Shown: positions 16,226 through 24,575 of the stretch, in pieces
Layout: every line of letters begins with the position of its first letter
Numbering within the stretch: the stretch's first letter is position 1
Assembly (NCBI GenBank): GCA_023421735.1
Contig: JAEZSP010000070.1
Location: 186,001 to 250,000, forward strand
DNA from: Bacillota bacterium
Lineage (GTDB): Bacteria; Bacillota_A; Clostridia; Christensenellales; Aristaeellaceae
Direction: 5' to 3'
Length of the DNA: 64,000 nt
Position numbers and translations under genes: made by a program
Notes under the pieces: generated by a model
Databases searched by the model: none
What the model was told of the DNA's origin: nothing
The model's input: only the letters and a program-made list of their open reading frames with translations

Positions 16226-17827
16226 ATGGCATATCAGACGCTCTACAGGGCATGGCGCCCGCAGACGTTCGCGGAGATCTTCGGACAGGACGCGATCATC
16301 CGGACGCTTAAGCGCCAGATCCTTGCAAAGAGGATCGCGCATGCGTACCTGTTCTGCGGTCCGCGCGGCACAGGAAAGACGTCTGCCGCCAAGGTGTTTT
16401 CCCGCGCGATCAACTGCCTGGACGAATCGTCACCTGAACCCTGCGGCATTTGCGAATCGTGCGTGGCGCTCCAGCGCGAGAACTCCATGGACGTGATGGA
16501 AATTGACGCTGCGTCCAACAACGGCGTGGACGAAATCCGCGATTTGCGCGAAAAGGTCAAGTACCCGCCCGCTGTCGCGAAATATAAGGTATACATCATC
16601 GACGAGGTACACATGCTCTCGACGGGCGCGTTCAACGCGCTTCTCAAGACGCTTGAGGAACCGCCCGCGCACGCGGTATTCATCCTCGCGACAACCGAAC
16701 CCCAACGCCTGCCCGCGACCATCCTCTCCCGCTGCCAACGGTTCGACTTCCGGCGCATCAGCGTCGAGACCATTGTCGAAAAGCTCATGATCGTTCTAGG
16801 CGGCATCGAGCGCGAGGCGGAAGAAGACGCCCTTTATGAGGTCGCACGTGCGGCGGAAGGCGCACTGCGCGACGCGCTGTCGCTTCTGGATGTGTGCCTT
16901 TCCTATACGGATTCCGTTGTGACCGCGTCGCTTGCGCGAGACATTCTCGGCACATCGGGGCGCGCGTTTTTATTCTCCTTTTTCGACGCTCTTGTTGACA
17001 ACGACGCAAAATACTGCCTCGAGGCCATTGCCGAGGCCATGGATACGGGCCGCGATCCGCAGGTCTTCGCCCGGGATGTGGTCACCCATGCGCGCACGGC
17101 GCTCCTCGCGGGCATCGTAGGCGACAGCCTTGAACGGCTCACGGAAATTACGGCGGAAGATGCGGCGCGATTTCGCACGCTTGCACAGCGTACCCCGCGC
17201 GAAAAGCTCATGCGCGTGATGGAGCTTTTCATGAAGGCAGAGCCGGACATGAAGTGGGCGACCCAGCCGCGCACGATCCTGGAACTATGCGCCGTGCGCG
17301 CCTGCCATCCTGAATCGGATGAGGATGCACGCCTCGAGGAGCGCGTGGCAAAGATCGAAGGCGCGCTGAAAAACGGCATAACCGTTTCCCCCACACCACC
17401 AAAGACGACAGCGCCCGTGTCGGAATCCAATCCTGCGCCGACGAAAAAGCCCGCCGAGAAACCTGCTCCATCGCCTGTAAGCGCCGCCCTGCCGCCAAAG
17501 GAGTATCTCGAGGCCATTGCAGCCGTCATTGGTGAGAACCCGTCTGTCAAAAATCCCGTTGCGGCAATGGTTTTCGTCGGGATGGAGAATGGCGTTGCGC
17601 ACGTCGAATTCCCCAAAAAGAACATGATGTTCATGAAGATGCTGGAGCGCAAGACAGATCTCTTCGACGCCGCACTCACGCAGGCGTTTGGCACACCCAC
17701 AAAAATTGCGATGGCACTCGAGGGCACGGCAAGGCCAGCGGTCAAGTCGACGCCCGCCCCCGCGAAAAGCGTCATCGAGCAATCCTACGACATATTTGGC
17801 CGCGAAAATATCGACCTAACGGAGTAG
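16226..17827 (+). CDS. dnaX: DNA polymerase III subunits gamma/tau
   Basis: 533 aa from the ATG at 16226 with GGGAGGTG at 16213-16220. AAA+ clamp-loader ATPase: P-loop GPRGTGKT at 45-52, zinc-binding Cys at 64, 73, 76 and 79 (CLDESSPEPCGICESC), Walker B VYIIDEVHMLS, sensor 1 LATTEPQRLP, and SRCQRFDFRRI. A proline-rich linker (about 390-440) leads to a C-terminal region of about 90 aa that is shorter than E. coli tau. The usual neighbours ebfC and recR are absent; the M3 peptidase gene starts four bases after the stop instead. Confidence 0.95.
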   Translation: MAYQTLYRAWRPQTFAEIFGQDAIIRTLKRQILAKRIAHAYLFCGPRGTGKTSAAKVFSRAINCLDESSPEPCGICESCVALQRENSMDVMEIDAASNNGVDEIRDLREKVKYPPAVAKYKVYIIDEVHMLSTGAFNALLKTLEEPPAHAVFILATTEPQRLPATILSRCQRFDFRRISVETIVEKLMIVLGGIEREAEEDALYEVARAAEGALRDALSLLDVCLSYTDSVVTASLARDILGTSGRAFLFSFFDALVDNDAKYCLEAIAEAMDTGRDPQVFARDVVTHARTALLAGIVGDSLERLTEITAEDAARFRTLAQRTPREKLMRVMELFMKAEPDMKWATQPRTILELCAVRACHPESDEDARLEERVAKIEGALKNGITVSPTPPKTTAPVSESNPAPTKKPAEKPAPSPVSAALPPKEYLEAIAAVIGENPSVKNPVAAMVFVGMENGVAHVEFPKKNMMFMKMLERKTDLFDAALTQAFGTPTKIAMALEGTARPAVKSTPAPAKSVIEQSYDIFGRENIDLTE

Positions 17828-17831
17828 AAAA

Positions 17832-19544
17832 ATGAAATATGAAGACATTCCGTACAGAAGACCTGATCTGAAGGCGGCTTCCGCAACCCTCGAAGATATC
17901 GCACGGCAGATGAGTGACGCGATGACCGCGCATGAGCGGCTTGCCGTGCTTTCAGTCTACGAGGCATATCTTTCCCACCTGACGACCAGGCTCGCACTGA
18001 CGCAACTGCGGTATTACCTTGACACCGGCAACAAAGAGCATGCTGCGGACATGGCGTACCTGACCGAAAATGCACCGCATCTGGATATGGCGACGAACAA
18101 GATCACCGCTGCGCTTCTGGACGCGACGGATCGCGACGACCTCGAAAAGGAGCTGGGCTCTTTCTTCTTCGACCAGGCTGCCGCACACAGGAAGACGACA
18201 TCCGCACGCAATGAATCCCTGCAAATCGAGGAGCAGGTGCTCGTGCAGCGCTATACCGCCATCGTCGCGCGCGCCAACGTACATTTTGAGGAAAAGACGC
18301 ACACTTTGACCGAAATGACGCGCTTCTTCTCCGATCCATCTCGCCCGATCAGGCGATCTGCCATGCGCGCCGTCAATGGTTGGTACGAAGATCACGCGGA
18401 AGATCTCAACGATATTTTTGACCGACTCGTCAAAAATCGCGCACAGCAGGCGAAGAATCTGGGGTTTGATTCCTACACCGACCTTCGCTATGCGACGCGC
18501 TATGGTTACGGACGAAAAGAGATCGAAACGTTCCGCGCCAACATCCAAAAAACATGGGTGCCCCTCGTCTCCGCGATCAAAGAACGGCAAAGAAAGCGCC
18601 TGGGTTTAGAGACATTTCGCATGTACGATTCCCCCGTGCGCTTCCCGGACGGAAATCCGAAACTGAAAGTCAAGCGCAGGGCGTTTGTCGATATGGCGCA
18701 GCGCATGTTTGAAAAGCTCAACCCCGATATGGGCAGCTACTTCAAATCATTGGATGAAAATGGCATGCTCGACCTGTTTGACCGGGATGGAAAGGCCACA
18801 TATGCGGGCTTTTGCCTGTGGCTGCCGGATTACAGGACGAATTACATCTGCGCGCGCTTTACGGGCGATCAGTCGGACTTTGAAATTTTGACCCACGAAT
18901 TCGGCCATGCCTATGCGTCCCATCGGGCGCAGGATGCGGGCGTACGGTTCACCCAGCTCGACGCACCGCAGGAGATCATGGAAACGCACTCCAAGGCCAT
19001 GGAGCTATTCACAATGGCCTGCGCGGACATGTTCTTTGATGAACGCGATGCACAGCGCTATCAGGTCAAGCAACTCGAGTATATCCCCTACTTCGTCACC
19101 TCGATCTGCCAGGGCGACGCGTTCCAGCACGAAATATACGACAATCCGGAGTTCAGCGCCCGCAAGCGAAACGAGGCATTCGCGCGCATCTATCAAACGT
19201 ACAATCCGTATCTCGACGAGAGCGACCTCCCCTTCACATCCTGGGGCTCGCAATGGCAGGATACGCTGGTCATTTATTCGATGCCGTTTTACTACATCGA
19301 CTACGCGCTGGCGCAGGTGCTCGCCCTCGCGCTCTACCGCGAGTCGTTGACGGATTTTGACGCCGCATGGGCGCGTTATTTAACGTTCATGGATGCGGCG
19401 GGTACGCTGCCCCTCCCGGCACTCGCAAAAAAATGCGGGCTCCCCGATCCGTTTGACGAAAAGACGCTGATCGACCTTGCCCAGTTCCTCTCAGATGAAC
19501 TGAGCCGGCTCGAGGATTCATCCAAGGCGACGCGGCAAGCGTAA
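17832..19544 (+). CDS. M3 family oligoendopeptidase
   Basis: 570 aa metallopeptidase with the zinc motif HEFGHAYASH near residue 355 and downstream QEIMETHSKAMELF (third zinc ligand Glu). The long helical N-terminal part and GSQWQDTLVIYSMPFYYIDY near the end match the PepF-like M3 oligopeptidases of Firmicutes. Cytosolic (no signal). It degrades short peptides. It is coupled to dnaX; GGAG of its ribosome binding site overlaps the dnaX stop region. Confidence 0.92.
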   Translation: MKYEDIPYRRPDLKAASATLEDIARQMSDAMTAHERLAVLSVYEAYLSHLTTRLALTQLRYYLDTGNKEHAADMAYLTENAPHLDMATNKITAALLDATDRDDLEKELGSFFFDQAAAHRKTTSARNESLQIEEQVLVQRYTAIVARANVHFEEKTHTLTEMTRFFSDPSRPIRRSAMRAVNGWYEDHAEDLNDIFDRLVKNRAQQAKNLGFDSYTDLRYATRYGYGRKEIETFRANIQKTWVPLVSAIKERQRKRLGLETFRMYDSPVRFPDGNPKLKVKRRAFVDMAQRMFEKLNPDMGSYFKSLDENGMLDLFDRDGKATYAGFCLWLPDYRTNYICARFTGDQSDFEILTHEFGHAYASHRAQDAGVRFTQLDAPQEIMETHSKAMELFTMACADMFFDERDAQRYQVKQLEYIPYFVTSICQGDAFQHEIYDNPEFSARKRNEAFARIYQTYNPYLDESDLPFTSWGSQWQDTLVIYSMPFYYIDYALAQVLALALYRESLTDFDAAWARYLTFMDAAGTLPLPALAKKCGLPDPFDEKTLIDLAQFLSDELSRLEDSSKATRQA

Positions 19545-19569
19545 ATCATAACGCCTCATCCTTGCCAAG

Positions 19570-19607
19570 ACACCCGGACGCAATCTTGCGTCCGGGTGTT
19601 GTCTCTT
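19570..19607 (+). terminator. Terminator of the dnaX-M3 peptidase operon
   Basis: A strong stem (ACACCCGGACGCAA paired with TTGCGTCCGGGTGT, 19570-19599) is followed by TGTCTCTTT, a modest T-tract. Confidence 0.75.
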
Positions 19608-19749
19608 TCCTGTTAATGGACGTTCAGTTCCTGTAATCGCGCTGGGTCTGAGCTCCGCCCCTTCACAGGCCCATTTCATTAGGCCACGAACTGATCAGAC
19701 GTCTATCACAATCTTCAGATTTCGTCAATCATGCAATGGACTTGCATCC

Positions 19750-20514
19750 TCAAATCGCCTTGCGGTTGAAGATCAGCGCAGCGCCCGCAAGAAACGCGCA
19801 GACAAGCCCCGTCAGGGAGGCAAAAGGCAGAATAAAGTCGGAAGACGCGCCGATACCGGAGAGAAGCCGCATGCCGCCGCTCGCAAGCAATATGGGGTTT
19901 CCCGCCTTTGCCGCCGGAACGATATTGAAGATCGCCAGCAAGACGACGACAAAACCCGCAAAAAGGAGACAGCCATAGCTGCTTTTCCAAATGACGCCGC
20001 CCAGCATGAGCGCGGAGAGGAGCAGAACCCCAAACGCCCATACCCCGCTCAACGCCACGAACAGGTTCGAGATTGCGCCGTCCGGCCAGAAGTAAGCGGT
20101 ATATCCCCAGGTAACCAACGCGCACAGGAGATAGGCACCCGTCCAAATCAGCGCGGTCGTGAGGAATTTAGCCGCGATCACAGAAGCGCGCGTGAGCCCC
20201 TTCGTGAGTGGCTGGATGAGCGTGCCCCGCGAAAACTCGTTCGCCATCGCGCCGGAGAACAGTACGACCAATACGATCAACCCCATCTGCGGCACATTTT
20301 TGAAAAACTGTGCCCACGAATCCAGTGCTGTTGGCGTCGGAATGCTCATCGTGACACCGGCGGGCAAAAAGCGCGCGACGATCTCCGGCGTCAACTTCGC
20401 CACCAGCGGATTCATAATGCCGAACAGCAGAAACACCAATCCCAGCACGGTAAGCTTTTGCGTGCGCACCGCTTCCAGGAATTCCTTTTTAAAAAACGCC
20501 CGAAATCCCCTCAT
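19750..20514 (-). CDS. ABC transporter permease (ABC-2 type, YxlG-like)
   Basis: 254 aa from the ATG at 20514, which overlaps the ATPase stop by four bases (ATGA). N-terminus MRGFRAFFKKEFLEAVRTQK, then about six hydrophobic segments, including the first VLGLVFLLFGIMNPLVAKL and a central LIVLVVLFSGAMANEFSRGT typical of NatB/YxlG-like ABC-2 permeases. Last gene of a four-gene operon. Its ATPase partner is the upstream gene. Substrate unknown; relatives export peptides, ions or antibiotics. Confidence 0.85.
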   Translation of the reverse strand: MRGFRAFFKKEFLEAVRTQKLTVLGLVFLLFGIMNPLVAKLTPEIVARFLPAGVTMSIPTPTALDSWAQFFKNVPQMGLIVLVVLFSGAMANEFSRGTLIQPLTKGLTRASVIAAKFLTTALIWTGAYLLCALVTWGYTAYFWPDGAISNLFVALSGVWAFGVLLLSALMLGGVIWKSSYGCLLFAGFVVVLLAIFNIVPAAKAGNPILLASGGMRLLSGIGASSDFILPFASLTGLVCAFLAGAALIFNRKAI

Positions 20515-21410
20515 CGTACCGCCTCCATGAACAGGTTTTCCAGCGTCGGCTCCATGAGCTCCAACCGGATGGGTCTGATCTCTTCGCGCGCGAGGCAGGC
20601 GATCAGTGCGCCTTGCACTTCCGAGATGGCAGGCGAATGGATCGTCGCCGTCAACCCTTCGATTTTTGCATCTAAAAGCGCGGGCTTGCATTTTTCCAGG
20701 TCTGCGGCGGATGCAAACTCGACCGACAGGCCGTCGTGCCGCCTGCGTGCGCGCAGTTCTGTCAGCGTTCCGTTCAGCGCAAGCCTTCCATCTTTAAGCA
20801 CCGCGACCCGATCGCAGATGCGCTCCGCGTCGGAGAGCGTGTGCGTCGAAAAAACCACCGTCGTGTTCCCGCGCAGATCGCCCAAAAGGTCGAGGATCTC
20901 CCTGCGCCCCACAGGATCGAGCGCGGCTGTCGGCTCGTCGCAGATGAGCAGCTTTGGCTCCCCCAGAAGCGCCTGCGCGATGCCGAGCCGCTGCTTCATT
21001 CCCCGGGAAAACCCGCCGATTTTCCCCGTCGCGCCGTTGAGTCCGACGGCTTCCATCAACGTGTTCGACCGCGCCTTTATCTCGCCCGCGCCCATTCCCG
21101 CAATTTCGCCGCAGAACTTCAGGTACTCGTGTGCGCGCATGTAGCCATAAAATTCCGGGACGTCCGGCAGGTAGCCGACAACGCGGTTCGTCTTCGTCTC
21201 GCCGTAGCGAACGCGCGTTCCGCATACATCGATGTTCCCTGCATCCGCCCGCAAAAGCCCCAGTATGAGCTTCATCGTGGTCGTCTTACCCGCGCCGTTT
21301 TGCCCGAGAAAGCCGAATACGGAACCTTCCGGCACGGAAAACGTCAGCGCGTCCAGTACCGTGTGCGTGCCAAAGGCCTTCGTGAGATTCTCGATCTTCA
21401 ATACGTCCAT
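20511..21410 (-). CDS. ABC transporter ATP-binding protein (YxlF-like)
   Basis: 299 aa from the ATG at 21410, whose A is shared with the TGA of the preceding gene. Walker A GQNGAGKTT, Q-loop PEFYGYMRAHEYL, signature SRGMKQRLGIAQALLG, Walker B LLICDEPTAALDP, and an H-loop in STHTLSDAERI. The C-terminal part (MEPTLENLFMEAVR) is as in drug- and peptide-export ATPases of the CcmA/NatA type. It works with the downstream permease. Confidence 0.92.
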   Translation of the reverse strand: MDVLKIENLTKAFGTHTVLDALTFSVPEGSVFGFLGQNGAGKTTTMKLILGLLRADAGNIDVCGTRVRYGETKTNRVVGYLPDVPEFYGYMRAHEYLKFCGEIAGMGAGEIKARSNTLMEAVGLNGATGKIGGFSRGMKQRLGIAQALLGEPKLLICDEPTAALDPVGRREILDLLGDLRGNTTVVFSTHTLSDAERICDRVAVLKDGRLALNGTLTELRARRRHDGLSVEFASAADLEKCKPALLDAKIEGLTATIHSPAISEVQGALIACLAREEIRPIRLELMEPTLENLFMEAVR

Positions 21411-21616
21411 CAATCGTCACTCCTGCCGAACGCGATATAGGCGATCGGCCCGATGATCTGGATCAACAGCACCACGATGACCCAGATGACGCGGTTGCCA
21501 ACCCTGTAATGCTTGTGCCGCAGAACGTGCACGAGTGCAAAGATCATCAGCGCGAACTCAATGATAACGTAGGGAACCAGAAAAGGCCAGTATCCCGATA
21601 ATTCATTCATGCCCAT
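21410..21616 (-). CDS. PLDc_N domain small membrane protein (YxlE-like)
   Basis: 68 aa from the ATG at 21616 with GGGAGGT five bases upstream. Two membrane segments (GYWPFLVPYVIIEFALMIFA and VIWVIVVLLIQIIGPIAY) followed by AFGRSDD fit the PLDc_N (phospholipase D-nuclease N-terminal) domain. Gene order PLDc_N, ABC ATPase, permease matches yxlE-yxlF-yxlG of the B. subtilis sigY operon, where YxlE is a negative regulator of the sigma factor. Here the operon is led by an HTH-TPR regulator rather than a sigma factor. Confidence 0.82.
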   Translation of the reverse strand: MGMNELSGYWPFLVPYVIIEFALMIFALVHVLRHKHYRVGNRVIWVIVVLLIQIIGPIAYIAFGRSDD

Positions 21617-22721
21617 GTGAACCTCCCAAGTTTTCATTTAAAATCCGAATGATGTCCCGATACCGTGCGGTTTCCCGCAACGGTGAAAACGCGGGGTTTT
21701 CCGTCACGGTTTGCACCATGCTCTCCCGGATGACCGATTTACTGCGGGGGGGATGCGCGCCCAGATGGAGCCCAAAGAGCCATGGATCCAGCATGTCAAA
21801 ATAATCGTCACCCCGCAGTTCATACGAGAAGTGCGCACACAGCGCAGCATACCGCGCAAGCATTTCCAGTGCGTCGTCGCTTTTCCCGCGCGATGCGTAG
21901 GACTGCGCCGCCGCGAGGTAGATAAGCGCCATGGTGTTCGAATGCAGCGTTTCCAGATGGAACGCCTCCGAAACGACAAGCGCACGCCGGATCGTCTCGT
22001 CCGCCTTTTTCGCGTCGTCTGTCATCGCCAGGTAGCCAGGAAACTCGCCTAAGAGCAGGAGCAGCGACTGATAAATGGAGATCTGCGTAATCTCCATGGC
22101 CTCGCGGGTCTCGCCCAACATCTGGTGCGCCTGCGCAATGAGCGCACTTTCCGACAAGATGGGCTTTTTGCCATCTCCGAGAAGCATCAAGGCCTCCCGC
22201 GGCGTACCCAGCATGAGGTGGCACATGGCCTCAAGATGCGTCGCTTCCTTTGCGAGATCCAGCTCATCGGATTCCCTGCGTACCCGCGTGCACAGATCCA
22301 CTGCTTCACGCAGCGTATCCTGCTGTTCTGCGGTGCTCGGGGCAAGCATGTGGTGATTGACAAGCAAAATCGCCATGTGATAGAGAAGCTGCCAACAGGC
22401 GTAGTACTTGCGAATTGCCTCGCGCACCTCAGCGTGCACATCCTCAAACGGTCTTGATGCAAACGAATCCGCAAACCGCCGATACAAGCGCATGATGTCG
22501 CCTTTCTCCATTTGCGGTTTGTAGCACATCAGCTCATCGATGGTGATGCCAAAGTATGCCGCAAGAATGGGAAGCAACGCGATGTCCGGATAGCTCTGAC
22601 CCGTTTCCCATTTAGAAACCGAAGCCTTCGAGACCCCGATATGCGCCGCGAGCTCCTCCTGCGTCACACCCTTTTCCCTGCGCATGGCGGTCAGTACCCC
22701 GGCAATTCCGATCTCCCGCAT
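21603..22721 (-). CDS. XRE-family HTH regulator with TPR-like C-terminus
   Basis: 372 aa from the ATG at 22721 behind GGAGGTGAGGAA. The N-terminal helix-turn-helix (about 5-60, MRREKGVTQEELAAHIGVSK then SVSKWETGQSYPDIALLPIL) is of the Cro/C1 type. The remaining ~300 residues are helical and repeat-like (LLLGEFPGYLAMTDDAKKAD), consistent with TPRs that bind a peptide or protein. It leads the operon and overlaps the PLDc_N gene by 14 bp. A palindrome in its own promoter suggests autoregulation, probably controlling the ABC exporter in response to a signal. Confidence 0.88.
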   Translation of the reverse strand: MREIGIAGVLTAMRREKGVTQEELAAHIGVSKASVSKWETGQSYPDIALLPILAAYFGITIDELMCYKPQMEKGDIMRLYRRFADSFASRPFEDVHAEVREAIRKYYACWQLLYHMAILLVNHHMLAPSTAEQQDTLREAVDLCTRVRRESDELDLAKEATHLEAMCHLMLGTPREALMLLGDGKKPILSESALIAQAHQMLGETREAMEITQISIYQSLLLLLGEFPGYLAMTDDAKKADETIRRALVVSEAFHLETLHSNTMALIYLAAAQSYASRGKSDDALEMLARYAALCAHFSYELRGDDYFDMLDPWLFGLHLGAHPPRSKSVIRESMVQTVTENPAFSPLRETARYRDIIRILNENLGGSHGHE

Positions 22722-22740
22722 TTCCTCACCTCCAAGGACA

Positions 22741-22770
22741 ATTATACCCCATTGCCCGAAATGCGCAATG
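22741..22770 (-). promoter_or_regulatory. Promoter with palindromic operator for the HTH-TPR operon
   Basis: Minus-strand -10 TATAAT at 22746-22741 with a weak TTGCGC -35 (16-bp spacer). The spacer region holds an inverted repeat CATTGC-N9-GCAATG (22750-22770), well placed for an operator of the HTH protein. Confidence 0.55.
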
Positions 22771-22826
22771 GAATCGGATGCAACTTTTATAGATTTTGTC
22801 AACTTACGCGATACTTCAGGGCTTCG

Positions 22827-23285
22827 TTACAGTTCATCTGCGCCGGGTTGCTGGAATACAGTTGCCCATTTGATCAGGTTTTCATCCGAAATATGAAAAA
22901 CCGGCGCGCTTCCCACTTGGCGATTCCGCACAGCGAGGCGCCGCCGCAATTCATCAAGAGGAACGTCCATAACGTGCAGTTTGAAATCCGCACCCAGCGC
23001 ATGTGCGCGCACGCGGAAATCCTCCCGCTCCGAACGCGCCCAACAGCCGAAATCGAGAATGACATCCACGCCGAGGGCAAGCGTCCGTTCCGCAACCGAC
23101 CACATGATCTTCTCGATTTTCGTATGCCGTGCGTCGTGTGCCTGATCATCAACGTCATTCCCAAACAAAAATACCTGCCATTCGTCGGGCGTCAGCCGCA
23201 ACGCGCCGCATTCCTGTTCCAATTCCTTTGCCCGCGTGGTTTTGCCGCTGCCCGGCAGTCCAATCATCAAATGCAGTGTTGCCAT
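22827..23285 (-). CDS. P-loop ATP-binding protein (small kinase-like)
   Basis: 152 aa with AAGGAGG before the ATG. Walker A MIGLPGSGKTTRAKELE at the N-terminus, DEWQVFLFGNDVDD, and a Walker B-like VILDFGCWARSERED resemble the AAA_33/zeta-like small nucleotide kinase group. Such proteins phosphorylate small molecules or nucleotides; no antitoxin-like partner is adjacent, so a toxin role is not supported. It is cut off from the crh operon by a terminator. Confidence 0.72.
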   Translation of the reverse strand: MATLHLMIGLPGSGKTTRAKELEQECGALRLTPDEWQVFLFGNDVDDQAHDARHTKIEKIMWSVAERTLALGVDVILDFGCWARSEREDFRVRAHALGADFKLHVMDVPLDELRRRLAVRNRQVGSAPVFHISDENLIKWATVFQQPGADEL

Positions 23286-23303
23286 TTTTTCCTCCTTGAC
23301 ATG

Positions 23304-23330
23304 AAAAAGCGCGACCCCGTCGGATCGCGC
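23304..23330 (-). terminator. Terminator after the crh-like gene
   Basis: Minus-strand stem GCGCGATCC-GACG-GGGTCGCGC (23330-23309) followed by TTTTT (23308-23304). Confidence 0.85.
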
Positions 23331-23345
23331 CCTATTTCTCGGCGC

Positions 23346-23597
23346 TCACGCCTCTATCAGCTCGCGTATGCTGCCCGCGGCCAGCGATTCATCGCGTCCT
23401 TCCGCGATGATCCTGACCCGCGTCCCTGCGCGCAATTCCAGCGACAAAATCCCGATCAGCGAACCAAGGACGATCCGCTTGTTGTCCATCTCCAATTCCG
23501 TAACGGAATCAAACCTGGATGCGCGCTGGATAATTTCCGCTGCAAGGTCGGGCGTTATGCCGTCGGCGGCTCGAAAGGTCGCCTCCAGCTTCACCAT
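23346..23597 (-). CDS. HPr-like protein lacking the phosphoryl His (Crh-type)
   Basis: 83 aa with the HPr fold length. In PTS HPr the active-site stretch is GLHARPA with His15; here residues 13-19 read GITPDLA, so position 15 is Thr. The regulatory serine is kept exactly at position 46 (GSLIGILSLEL, compare SIMGVMSL). This is the Crh pattern: no PTS phosphotransfer, possible HPrK-dependent Ser46 phosphorylation and CcpA co-regulation. It lies 21 bp after whiA, the same position as crh in Bacillus. I leave the symbol blank because Crh carries Gln, not Thr. Confidence 0.8.
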   Translation of the reverse strand: MVKLEATFRAADGITPDLAAEIIQRASRFDSVTELEMDNKRIVLGSLIGILSLELRAGTRVRIIAEGRDESLAAGSIRELIEA

Positions 23598-23618
23598 CTT
23601 TCCACTCTCCTTACTGCA

Positions 23619-24575
23619 TTATAAATCAATCTCCTCGCCGGAGCGGAGCTTTTCGGCAATGTCTGCGATGCGCCTGAGTCGCGCGTTCACGCCCGACTTT
23701 CCTAAAGGCGGAATCATCAGTTCCCCTAGCCCTGCCAACGAAATATCCGGATTGGCCGTACGCGCCTCCGCGACGCGCCGAAGCGTGACCGGAAGCCGAT
23801 CTAGGCCTAACTCCGAATCGATGAAGCGGATGTCGTCGATCTGTTTTTCGGCGGACATCATCGCACGGTTGATGTTGGAGCTGTCGCAGTTCACCTGACG
23901 GTTGATGTTCCCGCGAATCTCCTTTGCAATGCGAACGTTTTCAAACGCCAGCACACTCGCGTGCGCCCCCAGAAGCGTCAATAAGTCCGCAACCCCTTCA
24001 CTTCCCTTTAAGTATACCACTTCTTTTGTTTTTCTGCAAGTATTTTTAGCATGAATTTCAAAATATCGCAGTGATTCCATAATGCTTTGTGCGAATTGCT
24101 GACTTGGCGCATCAAATTCTATATGATATGACTTTTCCGGATTGGCAATTGTTCCACAAAAAAGAAAAGCTGAACGCAAATATGCCGTGCGACAGCAGGC
24201 AAATTGAAAAAGCGCCGGATCCGGACACATGCGAACGCCAAAGAGCGCGCTCTTATCCAGGAGCCGCGCCTCCCCAAGAAGCATCATCGCGTGTTCATCC
24301 GGGATCGCAAGCTGATAGCGCGTCTGACCGTTCAGCCGATCCGTGCGCGATCTGCGAATTTCGCAGGTGATGCCAAAGAACTTTTTAAGGAGCATAAAGG
24401 TCCGCCTCACGATCGTCGCCTCGGACGACGAGAGCGAAAGGCGGCAAATGCCCTTTCCGTGGATCGAGATTCCGCTGGATGCAAGGAGCGCCGCGGCGAG
24501 CTCCGCGCGCGCACAGCAAACCTGATCAAACGGCACGTGCGCAATTTCAGCGCGCGTTTCTGCCGCGAATGTCAC
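23619..24575 (-). CDS. whiA: DNA-binding protein WhiA
   Basis: 318 aa. N-terminal LAGLIDADG-like (degenerate homing endonuclease) domain, with C-terminal helix-turn-helix ELGLDRLPVTLRRVAEARTA and ISLAGLGELMIPPLGKSGVN. The latter is the WhiA signature. In Firmicutes it influences cell division and chromosome segregation. Its start overlaps the murB stop by four bases. RapZ and YvcK genes, often just upstream of whiA, are not present. The middle of the gene (about 24000-24180) is strikingly AT-rich compared with its flanks. Confidence 0.94.
   Translation of the reverse strand: MTFAAETRAEIAHVPFDQVCCARAELAAALLASSGISIHGKGICRLSLSSSEATIVRRTFMLLKKFFGITCEIRRSRTDRLNGQTRYQLAIPDEHAMMLLGEARLLDKSALFGVRMCPDPALFQFACCRTAYLRSAFLFCGTIANPEKSYHIEFDAPSQQFAQSIMESLRYFEIHAKNTCRKTKEVVYLKGSEGVADLLTLLGAHASVLAFENVRIAKEIRGNINRQVNCDSSNINRAMMSAEKQIDDIRFIDSELGLDRLPVTLRRVAEARTANPDISLAGLGELMIPPLGKSGVNARLRRIADIAEKLRSGEEIDL
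24011..24039 (-). promoter_or_regulatory. Possible internal promoter in whiA
   Basis: TTGCAG (24039-24034), 17-bp spacer, TATACT (24016-24011) on the minus strand, inside the AT-rich patch of whiA. It could drive the crh-like gene separately. Coding constraint makes chance matches possible. Confidence 0.4.

Noticed and set aside
22827..23285. Zeta-type toxin
   Set aside because: The P-loop fold is shared with many small kinases, and no epsilon-like antitoxin gene is adjacent.
24572..24575. Apparent murB/whiA fusion
   Set aside because: The overlap is an ordinary ATGA coupling with separate start and stop codons.
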